Below are positions 1-7,133 of a DNA stretch of 7,138 bases, one piece after another. Both the position numbers and the translations under genes were made by a program. Origin of the DNA: Clostridia bacterium (GTDB lineage: Bacteria > Bacillota_A > Clostridia > Oscillospirales > Acutalibacteraceae); contig RZYX01000092.1 in the NCBI GenBank assembly GCA_009930155.1, positions 1-7,138 on the forward strand, given 5' to 3'. Each line of letters begins with the position of its first letter. Positions within the stretch are counted from its first letter, which is position 1. The notes under the pieces were generated by a model. The model was given only the letters and a program-made list of their open reading frames with translations. It made no database searches and was not told the DNA's origin.

Positions 1-1
1 G

Positions 2-85
2 TTTACTAACTTGCGCTGGTATAACGCCGATGATAAAATTGTTTCGTCAAACGACGAAGTCCTCAGCGAAGCTAATTGGACATAG
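2..85 (+). CDS. possible C-terminal tail of a gene entering from the left (doubtful)
   Basis: One + strand frame is open from the left edge for 27 codons and ends at a TAG at 83-85. It has no start in the window. The translated tail begins FTNLRWYNADDK and ends SEANWT. Its composition is protein-like, but I recognise no family, and 27 open codons in AT-rich DNA can easily arise by chance. If real, the gene would converge on the minus-strand tRNA gene. The same bases form two hairpins (43-58 and 59-81), which argues equally well for non-coding DNA. Treat as unproven. Confidence 0.2.
   Translation, partial: FTNLRWYNADDKIVSSNDEVLSEANWT
43..81. repeat. two adjacent small hairpins
   Basis: TTCGTC at 43-48 pairs with GACGAA at 53-58 across a four-base loop. 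Directly after it, GTCC at 59-62 pairs with GGAC at 78-81, enclosing a further AGC-GAA-GCT mini-hairpin at 65-73. No T-run follows on either strand, so these are not intrinsic terminators. They could belong to a dispersed intergenic element, a structured RNA end, or coincidence. The rest of 1-146 shows no other feature I can support; the minus strand has no open frame of useful length there. Confidence 0.35.
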
Positions 86-146
86 CGAAATTTGACTATT
101 ACAAGTTTACAATCGGTATAAAAACATGATAGATAATTCTTAAAAT

Positions 147-178
147 AAAAAAAGTCTCCTAATAAATTAGAAGACTTT
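147..178 (-). terminator. intrinsic terminator of the tRNA-fMet gene
   Basis: Read on the minus strand, AAAGTCTTCTAA (from 178 to 167) pairs with TTAGGAGACTTT (162 to 151) around a four-base loop. The 12-bp stem has a single G-T wobble. A T-run follows (the A tract at 147-153 on the + strand overlaps the stem foot). It begins 4 bases beyond the last tRNA base, so it fits as the terminator of that transcript. The + strand copy has only a very short T tract after it, so it acts mainly leftward. Confidence 0.88.
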
Positions 179-182
179 AGTG

Positions 183-255
<73 letters not shown>

Positions 256-310
256 ATATATTTTTATAATTAAATGTCTTTAGAACGTAATTGTTTTATC
301 AATCAGGGTG

Positions 311-341
311 CAAAGATAATACATTTTTCTTGATTTACAAA
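311..341 (-). promoter_or_regulatory. Bacteroidota-type promoter of tRNA-fMet
   Basis: On the minus strand TTTG (341 to 338) is followed after exactly 19 bases by TATCTTTG (318 to 311). This matches the -33 (TTTG) and -7 (TAnnTTTG) boxes recognised by the primary sigma factor of Bacteroidota, at their usual spacing. Transcription would begin near 304, leaving a leader of about 50 bases before the mature tRNA. It lies about 30 bases beyond the terminator of the upstream operon, so the tRNA is an independent unit. Confidence 0.88.
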
Positions 342-369
342 TTTTATTCTCCATAAAGTTTTTTTTCAC

Positions 370-401
370 AAAAAAACCCCAACAAAATCATTGTCAGGGT
401 T
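370..401 (-). terminator. intrinsic terminator of the transhydrogenase operon
   Basis: On the minus strand AACCCTGACAA (401 to 391) pairs with TTGTTGGGGTT (385 to 375), giving an 11-bp stem with two G-T wobbles and a five-base loop. Five further T residues (374 to 370) continue the TT that closes the stem, making a seven-T run. It starts 21 bases after the stop codon of the ferritin-like gene, the last gene of the operon. Confidence 0.9.
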
Positions 402-422
402 ATGTGAAATTTGTAAAATAGT

Positions 423-881
423 CTAGTTTTCCCTACTCAAATAGTCGTCGTATTCAGTTTCGAAACGACTTTTGTGTTTAAGCTCTTCTTGTGCAAGGTT
501 GCTAAACAATTTTGAGTAGTTTGTGTCGGAGGTTGTCTCACTTAATTTTAGGTATAATTCATAGGCTGCCTTTTCTCTGCGAGCTGCCAAAACCAGTGCT
601 TCAGGATAAGTCAGCTTGTCTGTATCTTTCTCCTCTGGAACAAGATAATCTGAAAGTTTAATGTTTGCAACTACTGAAGGCTCCATGTCAAATGCTCCTT
701 CTTTTTTAACCTTCATCAAAAATGCTTTATGACCCATTTCTTCTTTGGCAAATTGAAGAAATATATCACGCATTTCTGTATTGGTTACATCGCTGGCCAA
801 ACGTGTATAAAAATCTACAGCTCCTTGCTCTCTTGCTATTGCAAAATCGAGGATGTCGTTTATGTTTTCAAATTCTTTCAT
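423..881 (-). CDS. ferritin-like di-iron protein (rubrerythrin family, no rubredoxin domain)
   Basis: This is a predicted cytoplasmic four-helix protein of 152 aa that binds a di-iron centre. The sequence has two helix-pair repeats with the expected ligands: E18 in the first helix, E48-x2-H51 in the second (KEEMGH), E103 in the third and E133-x2-H136 in the fourth (QEELKH). All six carboxylate/histidine ligands are therefore visible. There is no C-terminal CxxC...CxxC rubredoxin domain, which full-length rubrerythrins (about 190 aa) carry, so an electron donor would have to be a separate protein. Family members reduce peroxide or consume oxygen; the exact activity here is inferred. The start ATG lies 16 bases after the stop of the large subunit gene, so it is probably cotranscribed as the last gene of the operon and may shield the Fe-S flavoenzyme from oxidative damage. 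The upstream region has no Shine-Dalgarno sequence. A general iron-storage or COQ7-like role cannot be excluded. Confidence 0.88.
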   Translation of the reverse strand: MKEFENINDILDFAIAREQGAVDFYTRLASDVTNTEMRDIFLQFAKEEMGHKAFLMKVKKEGAFDMEPSVVANIKLSDYLVPEEKDTDKLTYPEALVLAARREKAAYELYLKLSETTSDTNYSKLFSNLAQEELKHKSRFETEYDDYLSREN

Positions 882-897
882 AATATTCTTGTATTAA

Positions 898-3800
898 TTA
901 AAAATCAACAATTTCAGATACTTTTTTAAGCATAATATCGCATGTAAACTCAAAGTGCTTTTCGGCATTATCACCATCTGTGTTACGAAGCTCCGGCTTA
1001 TGCTCTGCAGCTTTTGATAGCAATTCTGTTATTTCATCAAAGATAACATCTTTTTCGGCAGATTGTTCGATTCCAAATTTCCCACACAGCTGAGATAACT
1101 GTTGTAAAATATCTAAACCACATGCAGGTTTGGTTTCTTGCTCAAATGTTTGAATATACTTTTGAGTATTAGTAAAACTACCTCCTGTTTCATAATGAAA
1201 ACTTGCAGGAAGCACAAGATCGGCAGACTTTGCAGTTTCAGTCATAAAATAATCCTGAACTACCATAAACTCCGATTTTTTGAACCATGCCTTAATCTTA
1301 TTGATATCTTTGGCTGTTCCCAGAGGATCTTCTCCAAAAATAACAAAGTTTTTAAATTCACCTCCTGTAATTCTATCGCACTGACATTCAGATACTGAGT
1401 TTAACCCACTGTCTCCATAAAACTTCCCGGCATACTCAATATATTCTTTGTTAAACTCTACTCCGCCAACACCAAGAATTGGTCTGATTCCCATATCAAT
1501 AAGCCCTTGAGAGTTATTTTTCTCTTTTACTACAAACAATCCCGATGCAGTTTTACCAAGCTTTCCGCTGAGCATTACCAGATTAGATATCTCAGTTGCT
1601 GCATTAGATGAAACTTCTGATTCTGCGAAAACTACAATGGCGTTTTGTTCGGTATTAAAGGTGTATGCAAAATCTTTGATATCGTCACGTGATATTTCAG
1701 CTTTTGCACAAATCGTGTCCAGATTATCGGCTGCAATTTCCTCAACATACTTGTCAAATCCATTAACATTTCCATCGATAAAGAACTTATTATACCACTT
1801 GTTATCAATCATTAGCTTATTAATTGCTTTAGTAAATGCATGGTAAGATGCTGTTTTTACAACTTTATCGCATTTATAAGCAAGCTTAGGATTTTCTTTT
1901 TCCGTAACAAGAACAGCTTCTGCCCCATAAACAGATTTGGCATTAAATATCATGTGATTTACAAGAGGATTGCTATAGTTTAGATCGGCACCAAAAATAT
2001 AAATTTTACCGGCATCTTTAAACTGATCCATTGGAACATTCTTATATGAGTTATAAGTATAACCTGTTCCACGTCCTACATAATTTAAACTTGCGATATT
2101 ATTTGTTTTTAACGCAGCTCTCGTAAATTTCTGAGACAGATATAACTCTTCGTTGCTTAATCGTCCACCGGCAAAAACCATGGTATCTTGTTCGTTGCCA
2201 GATATTTTTTGCTTGATAACATCAAAAGCTTGATCGAATTCTATCTCTTTCCATGTTCCATTAACTTTGAGCATTGGTTTTTTAATTCTTTCGAGATCGT
2301 TAAATACTCTGTATCCGAATTTAGCATGTTTTCCAATGCTGGCTTTTTTATTTACCAATCCAGGAATACCTTCGGCTCTGAAAATGAAGTGAGATTTGTG
2401 ATGTAACTCGAGAGCAGCACCTTCTGAAGTAAAACAATCGATTGTTTCGATTTTATCAGCTTTAACCGGCATAATCTTGAACGGAACATTCTCGGTAATT
2501 GCGCCTGTTGGGCATATCGACACACACATTCCGCAGTTTTCGCAATCGGTTTCGGTAAGCTTTTTATTTAAACTTGGAGCAACATAAGTATCAAATCCTC
2601 GTTGTACCAATCCAAGAGCTTTTGCTCCTACCACCTCATCACAAACTCTTATACATTTCGAACAGAGAATACATTTATTATTATCAATTTCGATTAGAGG
2701 ATGCGAGAAGTCGGTATTGTATTGTTTAAACTCACCTGCATAAAACTTTTGATCTACCTTATAAGTTGTAGCATATTGCTGAAGTTTACAATCAAAAAAC
2801 TCTGAGCAGCCACATTCAAAGCATCTGTTCGCCTCGGTTTTAGCAACATTTTCGTCATCATAGCCAAGTTCTACTTCTTTATAGTTTACTCTATCGGAAG
2901 GTTCGAGAACCGGCATTTCTTGGCGCATTTGTTTTTGATATCGACCAAGATAATCGATAGAATCTTGCTTTTTAAAGTTATCTTTTCGGCTAATAAATGG
3001 TTTTGATTTAGGTTTAATTTCTTCACCTGTTAGATACTGGTGGCAACTCACCCAAGCAATATTTGCCTGAGCGATCGCTTCGATTAAAGTTGCAGGACCA
3101 CTAACACCATCACCTGCTGCAAACATGCTTGGAATTCCGGTTTGTAAGGTTTTTGGGTCAGCATCAATATCTCCCCATTTATTTGCTTTTAACTGACCAT
3201 TTTTAGCAACACCATTAACATCCTCCAAGAAGTTAATGTCAGTTTTTTGACCAATTGCGGCAAGAATATAGTCAACTTCGAGATCAAATTCTGAACCTTC
3301 GACAGGAACAGGTCGGCGTCGTCCCGAAGCATCGGGTTCACCTAATTCCATTTTAATGAGAGTAACAGATTTTAGTTTCCCGTTTTCGTCTTTATTAACT
3401 CTAACAGGGTTATGAAGAAGCAAATACTCAACGCCTTCGAGTTTAGACTCATGTATTTCGATTGGATTTGCAGGCATTTCTTTTTCGGTACGACGGTAAA
3501 CAACTTTTACGTCGGTGCTACCACATCTGAGAGATGAACGGCAGCAATCCATTGCAGTATTACCGCCACCAACTACTACAACTTTTTTACCTTTAAAGTC
3601 GTAACGCTGTCCGGTAAGTTCCATATTGCGAAGGAAATCAATTCCAGAATAAACGCCATCGGCATCCTCGCCTTCGGCACCAAGTAAAGTACCTCTTTGG
3701 GAACCGATTGTTAGAACTGTGGCATCATATTTATCTTGAATTTCGCTATATTTTAGATTATCGCCCAGTTTTTTATTATAAAAAATATTTACTCCCATAT

Positions 3801-4569
3801 CGGTGATATTTTTCACTTCCTGGTCAATAATATCGTTTGGTAGGCGGTATTCCGGAATTCCGTATCTCAGCCAACCACCCGGATGATTTTGTGCTTCGAA
3901 AACATCACACTGGTGACCTTTTTTCTGCAAATAGTAAGCAGCACTAAGCCCGCCGGGACCTGCGCCAATAATTGCGACTTTTTTCCCTGTTGAAGGTTCA
4001 ATTTCGGGCTTAAACTTTGAGTCAGAAGCGAGATCAAAATCGGCAGCAAATCTTTTCATATAGTCGATACCCACACCTGTGCCTTCGTCAAGCAAATTGC
4101 GCCGACAAGCGGCTTCGCAAGGTCTAACACAAACGCGTCCACAAATTGCCGGCAGAGGGTTAACTTCTTTTATCAGCTCAACAGCCTCGTTATACAACCC
4201 TTTTTCAATCAGAGAAATATATCCCTGCACATCTACACCGGCTGGGCATGTTTCTTTACAAGGAGCCACACAATCGGCATAATGATTACTAAGCAAAAGA
4301 TTTAAAGCAGTTTGACGTGCCTCTACAACTTTTTTGCTTTCTGTATTAATCACCATTCCTTCTGTAATTCGCGTAGAGCAAGAAGGCTGTGGTTTTGGAT
4401 TTCCTTCGATTTCGACCACGCAAACAAAGCATGAAGAGTACGGTTCTAATCTGTCGTCGTTGCATAGTGTTGGAATAATTATTCCTTCTCTTTTAGCAAC
4501 ATCAAGAATATATTCATTAGCATAACCTTTAACTGGTTTGCCGTTTAAAATTATATTGATTTTATCCAT
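898..4569 (-). CDS. large subunit of Stn-type transhydrogenase: NuoG-like chain with inserted GltD/NfnB-like module (StnC-like)
   Basis: This 1223-aa protein has a composite architecture. Residues 1-80 are a NuoG/HydA-type [2Fe-2S] ferredoxin (C36, C47, C50, C64). H96-x3-C100 recalls the NuoG His-Cys cluster but runs straight into GltD-type cysteines (C104, C108P, then C143, C147, C151, C155). Residues about 195-515 are a GltD/NfnB flavoprotein: FAD-binding GAGPGG at 202-207, NADPH-binding GGGNTAMD at 334-341 with YRR at 358-360, which suits the 2'-phosphate of NADP, and the FAD-site AAGDG at 484-488. C583, C586, C588 and C594 form the usual post-GltD cysteine cluster. Two ferredoxin-type [4Fe-4S] motifs follow (C633/636/639/643 and C676/679/682/686). 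Residues about 705-1165 have the molybdopterin-oxidoreductase/NuoG fold, with ADLVLPAS at 1116-1123 and GGSFTN at 1129-1134; its own [4Fe-4S] site is decayed. No H-cluster motif is present. Together with the two upstream subunits this fits StnC, which carries electrons from the bifurcating module to NADP. A different partner substrate for the flavin module is possible. It lies 14 bases after the NuoF-like gene. Confidence 0.85.
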   Translation of the reverse strand: MDKINIILNGKPVKGYANEYILDVAKREGIIIPTLCNDDRLEPYSSCFVCVVEIEGNPKPQPSCSTRITEGMVINTESKKVVEARQTALNLLLSNHYADCVAPCKETCPAGVDVQGYISLIEKGLYNEAVELIKEVNPLPAICGRVCVRPCEAACRRNLLDEGTGVGIDYMKRFAADFDLASDSKFKPEIEPSTGKKVAIIGAGPGGLSAAYYLQKKGHQCDVFEAQNHPGGWLRYGIPEYRLPNDIIDQEVKNITDMGVNIFYNKKLGDNLKYSEIQDKYDATVLTIGSQRGTLLGAEGEDADGVYSGIDFLRNMELTGQRYDFKGKKVVVVGGGNTAMDCCRSSLRCGSTDVKVVYRRTEKEMPANPIEIHESKLEGVEYLLLHNPVRVNKDENGKLKSVTLIKMELGEPDASGRRRPVPVEGSEFDLEVDYILAAIGQKTDINFLEDVNGVAKNGQLKANKWGDIDADPKTLQTGIPSMFAAGDGVSGPATLIEAIAQANIAWVSCHQYLTGEEIKPKSKPFISRKDNFKKQDSIDYLGRYQKQMRQEMPVLEPSDRVNYKEVELGYDDENVAKTEANRCFECGCSEFFDCKLQQYATTYKVDQKFYAGEFKQYNTDFSHPLIEIDNNKCILCSKCIRVCDEVVGAKALGLVQRGFDTYVAPSLNKKLTETDCENCGMCVSICPTGAITENVPFKIMPVKADKIETIDCFTSEGAALELHHKSHFIFRAEGIPGLVNKKASIGKHAKFGYRVFNDLERIKKPMLKVNGTWKEIEFDQAFDVIKQKISGNEQDTMVFAGGRLSNEELYLSQKFTRAALKTNNIASLNYVGRGTGYTYNSYKNVPMDQFKDAGKIYIFGADLNYSNPLVNHMIFNAKSVYGAEAVLVTEKENPKLAYKCDKVVKTASYHAFTKAINKLMIDNKWYNKFFIDGNVNGFDKYVEEIAADNLDTICAKAEISRDDIKDFAYTFNTEQNAIVVFAESEVSSNAATEISNLVMLSGKLGKTASGLFVVKEKNNSQGLIDMGIRPILGVGGVEFNKEYIEYAGKFYGDSGLNSVSECQCDRITGGEFKNFVIFGEDPLGTAKDINKIKAWFKKSEFMVVQDYFMTETAKSADLVLPASFHYETGGSFTNTQKYIQTFEQETKPACGLDILQQLSQLCGKFGIEQSAEKDVIFDEITELLSKAAEHKPELRNTDGDNAEKHFEFTCDIMLKKVSEIVDF

Positions 4570-4583
4570 TATCCGAAAAGTTT

Positions 4584-6362
4584 TTAGGTTAGACTAATTG
4601 CCTCAAACTTACATTTTGAGTAACAAACACCACATTTAATACACTTGTCCTGATCAATAAAATGCGCCATTTTCCGTTCTCCCGAAATTGCATTTGTAGG
4701 ACATTTTTTTGCACAAACGGTACAACCTGTACATTTATCCTCGATTATTTCGTAAGTAAGTAATGCTTTGCATTTTTTTGCCGGACATTTTTTATCTCTA
4801 ATATGTGCTTCGTACTCATCTCTAAAGTACTTAATTGTTGTAAGTACAGGATTAGGTGCTGTTTGTCCCAACCCGCACAAAGAATTTTCAATAATTTTGT
4901 GAGACAACTCTTCCAGTTTTTCGATATCGCCTTCTTGTCCTTGTCCATCACATATACGTGTAAGAATTTCGAGCATTCTTTTTGTTCCGATTCTACAGAA
5001 AGTACATTTTCCGCAAGATTCTTTAGTTGTGAAATCGAGGAAAAACCTTGCCATGTCAACCATACAAGTGGTTTCATCCATAACGACCATTCCACCAGAT
5101 CCCATTATCGCTCCTGTGCTCCTAACAGAATCGTAATCAATAATAGTATCGCCAAGGTATGCCGGCACGCAACCACCTGAAGGACCACCAAGCTGCACTG
5201 CTTTAAATTTTTTACCATTCGGGATTCCACCGCCGAGTTTAAAAATAATATCATTTATTGTGATTCCAAGAGGAACTTCGACAAGTCCGCCACGGTTTAT
5301 TTTACCGGTTAGAGCAAAAACTTTTGTTCCGCTGGAGTTTTTTGTTCCATATTTAGAGTATTCTTCTGCTCCGTGGAATAAAATCCATGGGATATTAGCA
5401 AAAGTTTCGACATTATTAACATTTGATGGTTTTCTCCAAAGCCCCGATTCGGCCGGGAAAGGAGGACGTTTGCGAGGCATTCCTCTATGACCTTCGATAG
5501 AAGCCATAAGAGCAGTTTCTTCTCCACAAACAAAAGCTCCGGCACCTTCTTTTACATATATATCGAGATTAAATCCCTCTATTCCGCAAACATTTTGACC
5601 AAGAAAACCTTTTTTGCTTGCTTGCTCGAGAGCAATATTTAATCGTTTAATTGCCAAAGGATATTCGGCACGGCAATAAATCACACCATGATTTGCTCCG
5701 ATAGCATAAGCCCCAATTATCATACCTTCGATAACAGAATGAGGATCTCCTTCGAGTAAGGACCTATCCATAAATGCCCCCGGATCCCCCTCATCAGCAT
5801 TACAGATAATATATTTATCATCAGATTCGTAATTATAAGCAAATCGCCATTTTATTCCTGTACTAAAACCTCCACCACCACGTCCTCTTAATCCGGAATC
5901 TTTAACAATCTGAATAACATTTTCTCTGTTTATACCTTCGTTGGCTATTTTTTTAAGAGCTGCATAACCGTTATTCTTGATATACTCATTAATATTTTCT
6001 GGCTCGATGTGTCCGCAATTTCTCAAAGCAATTTTTACCTGTGAGTCAAAGAAGTCTTCTTCGCCGGTATCGAACAATTCTGATTTTACAACATAATCTT
6101 TCATTGGATTATGATTAATAACATGCTCGTGCACAAGCTCAACTGCTATATTTTCGGTGATATCACCATATAAAAATGTACCGTTCTCATCAACGATTTC
6201 GACCAGAGGCTCTTTATAACACATGCCAACGCAACTTGTTTTTGCTAGTTCAAAATCTAAGTTCTCGGCATTTTTAATAGCGAGCAATTTATTGTATACT
6301 TTTGATGCACCGGCGGCAATTCCACAACTGCCCAAACCGACAATAACCTTAGTTCTGCTCAT
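4584..6362 (-). CDS. NuoF/HydB-like flavoprotein subunit of electron-bifurcating transhydrogenase (StnB-like)
   Basis: This 592-aa protein is the predicted NAD(H)- and FMN-binding subunit and the likely site of bifurcation, with ferredoxin docking at its C-terminus. Residues 1-80 are a thioredoxin-like ferredoxin domain with only three cysteines (C13, C44, C48). The NuoF core begins near residue 120: GLRGRGGGGFSTG (157-169) and NADEGDPGAF (188-197) form the FMN/NADH site, and EGAGAFVCGEETAL (272-285) is also characteristic. An SLBB-like segment lies at about 350-400. The N3-type [4Fe-4S] cluster is C450-x2-C453-x2-C456-x39-C496. A CPAKKC pair (C526, C531) follows, as in many HydB/HymB-type proteins. 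The C-terminus holds two ferredoxin-type [4Fe-4S] motifs (C544/547/550/554 and C574/577/580/584). Complex I NuoF (about 440 aa) lacks both the N-terminal domain and the C-terminal ferredoxin domain, so this belongs to the HydB/HndC/StnB group. The start follows the NuoE-like stop by 3 bases. Which HydB-type complex it serves is decided by the neighbouring large subunit. Confidence 0.92.
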   Translation of the reverse strand: MSRTKVIVGLGSCGIAAGASKVYNKLLAIKNAENLDFELAKTSCVGMCYKEPLVEIVDENGTFLYGDITENIAVELVHEHVINHNPMKDYVVKSELFDTGEEDFFDSQVKIALRNCGHIEPENINEYIKNNGYAALKKIANEGINRENVIQIVKDSGLRGRGGGGFSTGIKWRFAYNYESDDKYIICNADEGDPGAFMDRSLLEGDPHSVIEGMIIGAYAIGANHGVIYCRAEYPLAIKRLNIALEQASKKGFLGQNVCGIEGFNLDIYVKEGAGAFVCGEETALMASIEGHRGMPRKRPPFPAESGLWRKPSNVNNVETFANIPWILFHGAEEYSKYGTKNSSGTKVFALTGKINRGGLVEVPLGITINDIIFKLGGGIPNGKKFKAVQLGGPSGGCVPAYLGDTIIDYDSVRSTGAIMGSGGMVVMDETTCMVDMARFFLDFTTKESCGKCTFCRIGTKRMLEILTRICDGQGQEGDIEKLEELSHKIIENSLCGLGQTAPNPVLTTIKYFRDEYEAHIRDKKCPAKKCKALLTYEIIEDKCTGCTVCAKKCPTNAISGERKMAHFIDQDKCIKCGVCYSKCKFEAISLT

Positions 6363-6365
6363 ATA

Positions 6366-6884
6366 TTATTCTTTTTCTTTAAGTTTTATTTCATTAATAA
6401 TTTTTACGGTTGCATTTCCGTCAAGTTTCCCATACACTTCGTCTCCTATCATAATAACCGGAGCGAGCGAACAGCAACCTAGACAAGCAACAGACTCAAT
6501 AGTAAACAACCCATCTTTAGTTGTTTCGCCATCTTTTATTTCGAGAGCTTCTTCAAGAGCTTCTGTTAACTCTGTTGCATTCTGCACGTGGCATGCAGTA
6601 CCATGACATACCTTTATAATATGTTTTCCGACCGGTGCCAGCCTAAACTGAGAGTAGAAAGTTGCCACACCATACATTTGGCTTTTACTTATACCCAATT
6701 CTTTTTCGAGAGTGTCAAACACTATCTCGGGAAGGTATCCATAAATAGCCATCGCTGATTGTAGTAGTGGAATCATGTTTCCTTTTTTGCCTCTGTACTT
6801 TTCGATTGATTTTTTAAAGTCGGTTAAATCAACATTTTTTTGCTCAATCAGTTCTTTTTCCTGCAAGATTCTTTGTATTCGCAT
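6366..6884 (-). CDS. NuoE/HydC-like [2Fe-2S] subunit (24 kDa type; StnA-like)
   Basis: This 172-aa protein is the small electron-transfer subunit of the bifurcating module and pairs with the NuoF-like subunit. The N-terminal helical part (about 20-85) contains the family signature YGVATFYSQF at 71-80. The C-terminal thioredoxin-like domain holds the [2Fe-2S] ligands C93-x4-C98 (CHGTAC) and C134-x3-C138 (CLGCC), with the usual APVIMI strand after them. Length and motif order match NuoE, HydC and HndA. It is the first gene of the operon, ending 3 bases before the next start. The start ATG at 6884 is the only upstream one that leaves the full helical domain. It is preceded by TTTCGGCAA rather than a Shine-Dalgarno sequence, as is usual in Bacteroidota. 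By itself it could serve a hydrogenase or formate dehydrogenase; the large subunit two genes downstream argues for a transhydrogenase. Confidence 0.93.
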   Translation of the reverse strand: MRIQRILQEKELIEQKNVDLTDFKKSIEKYRGKKGNMIPLLQSAMAIYGYLPEIVFDTLEKELGISKSQMYGVATFYSQFRLAPVGKHIIKVCHGTACHVQNATELTEALEEALEIKDGETTKDGLFTIESVACLGCCSLAPVIMIGDEVYGKLDGNATVKIINEIKLKEKE

Positions 6885-7040
6885 TTGCCGAAAGTATTAA
6901 AAATTAAGAATGTAAAATTAACAATTATTGAATTTTTTTTGGATAAAATTCACAAGAAAATAAAACTTGTATAAAAGCTTGTTGCAAAAAATCGCGAAGG
7001 AACAACCACCTGAATAGAGATGATCAGCACTATAAGGCAT
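6885..7040 (-). other. upstream region of the transhydrogenase operon
   Basis: This AT-rich stretch precedes the first gene of the operon and should contain its promoter. I find no -7 box as good as the one at the tRNA gene. The nearest candidates, TACTTTCG just before the start codon and TATTTTCTTG near 6953-6962, deviate from TAnnTTTG or have poor spacing to a TTG. No gene, regulator site or terminator can be supported here. Confidence 0.3.
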
Positions 7041-7047
7041 ATTAGCC

Positions 7048-7133
7048 CGCATTATTCATGCGATTAGCTTTGTGTAGATACAAGGCGTCTAACTTTGCAG
7101 TCATACTCTTGTATTACAAAGAGTTAGCAACGC
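7048..7133. repeat. cluster of inverted repeats at right edge, possible dispersed intergenic element
   Basis: Three hairpins follow one another in non-coding DNA. CGCAT at 7048-7052 pairs with ATGCG at 7058-7062. GCTTTGT at 7067-7073 pairs with ACAAGGC at 7080-7086, with one wobble. A larger imperfect stem pairs GCGT plus CTAACT (7085-7094) with AGTTAG plus ACGC (7122-7133), with a two-base bulge; its last two bases at 7085-7086 are shared with the second hairpin. Inside it ACTCTTGT (7105-7112) can pair with ACAAAGAGT (7116-7124) as an alternative fold. No long open frame and no terminator T-run is present. This density of palindromes suggests a mobile or dispersed repeat or a structured RNA, cut by the window edge. 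I cannot name the family. Confidence 0.4.

Noticed and set aside
898..4569. NAD-dependent formate dehydrogenase alpha subunit
   Set aside because: The molybdopterin-type domain has lost three of four cysteines of its Fe-S site, and I see no catalytic Cys or in-frame TGA for Sec.
898..4569. Frameshift or artificial joining of two genes
   Set aside because: The frame is open for 1223 codons with family motifs in order on both sides of each domain junction, and the same combination is known for StnC.
4570..4583. TTTCGG shared upstream of two start codons (also at 6885-6900) as a translation signal
   Set aside because: Only two of the four genes have it, it does not resemble the anti-Shine-Dalgarno partner, and six bases can recur by chance.
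4803..5180. Open frames on the + strand inside the large genes (also near 1138, 2188, 6223)
   Set aside because: They lie antisense to strongly conserved coding sequence, have low-complexity or cysteine/phenylalanine-rich translations, and show no motif or start signal.
898..6884. [FeFe]-hydrogenase HydABC operon
   Set aside because: The NuoE/NuoF-like pair fits, but the large subunit has none of the H-cluster motifs (TSCCPxW, MPCxxK, ExMACPGGC) and instead has a GltD module.
898..6884. Respiratory complex I (nuoEFG)
   Set aside because: The NuoF-like protein has extra N- and C-terminal ferredoxin domains, the large subunit contains a GltD insertion, and no membrane or NuoBCDI subunit follows.
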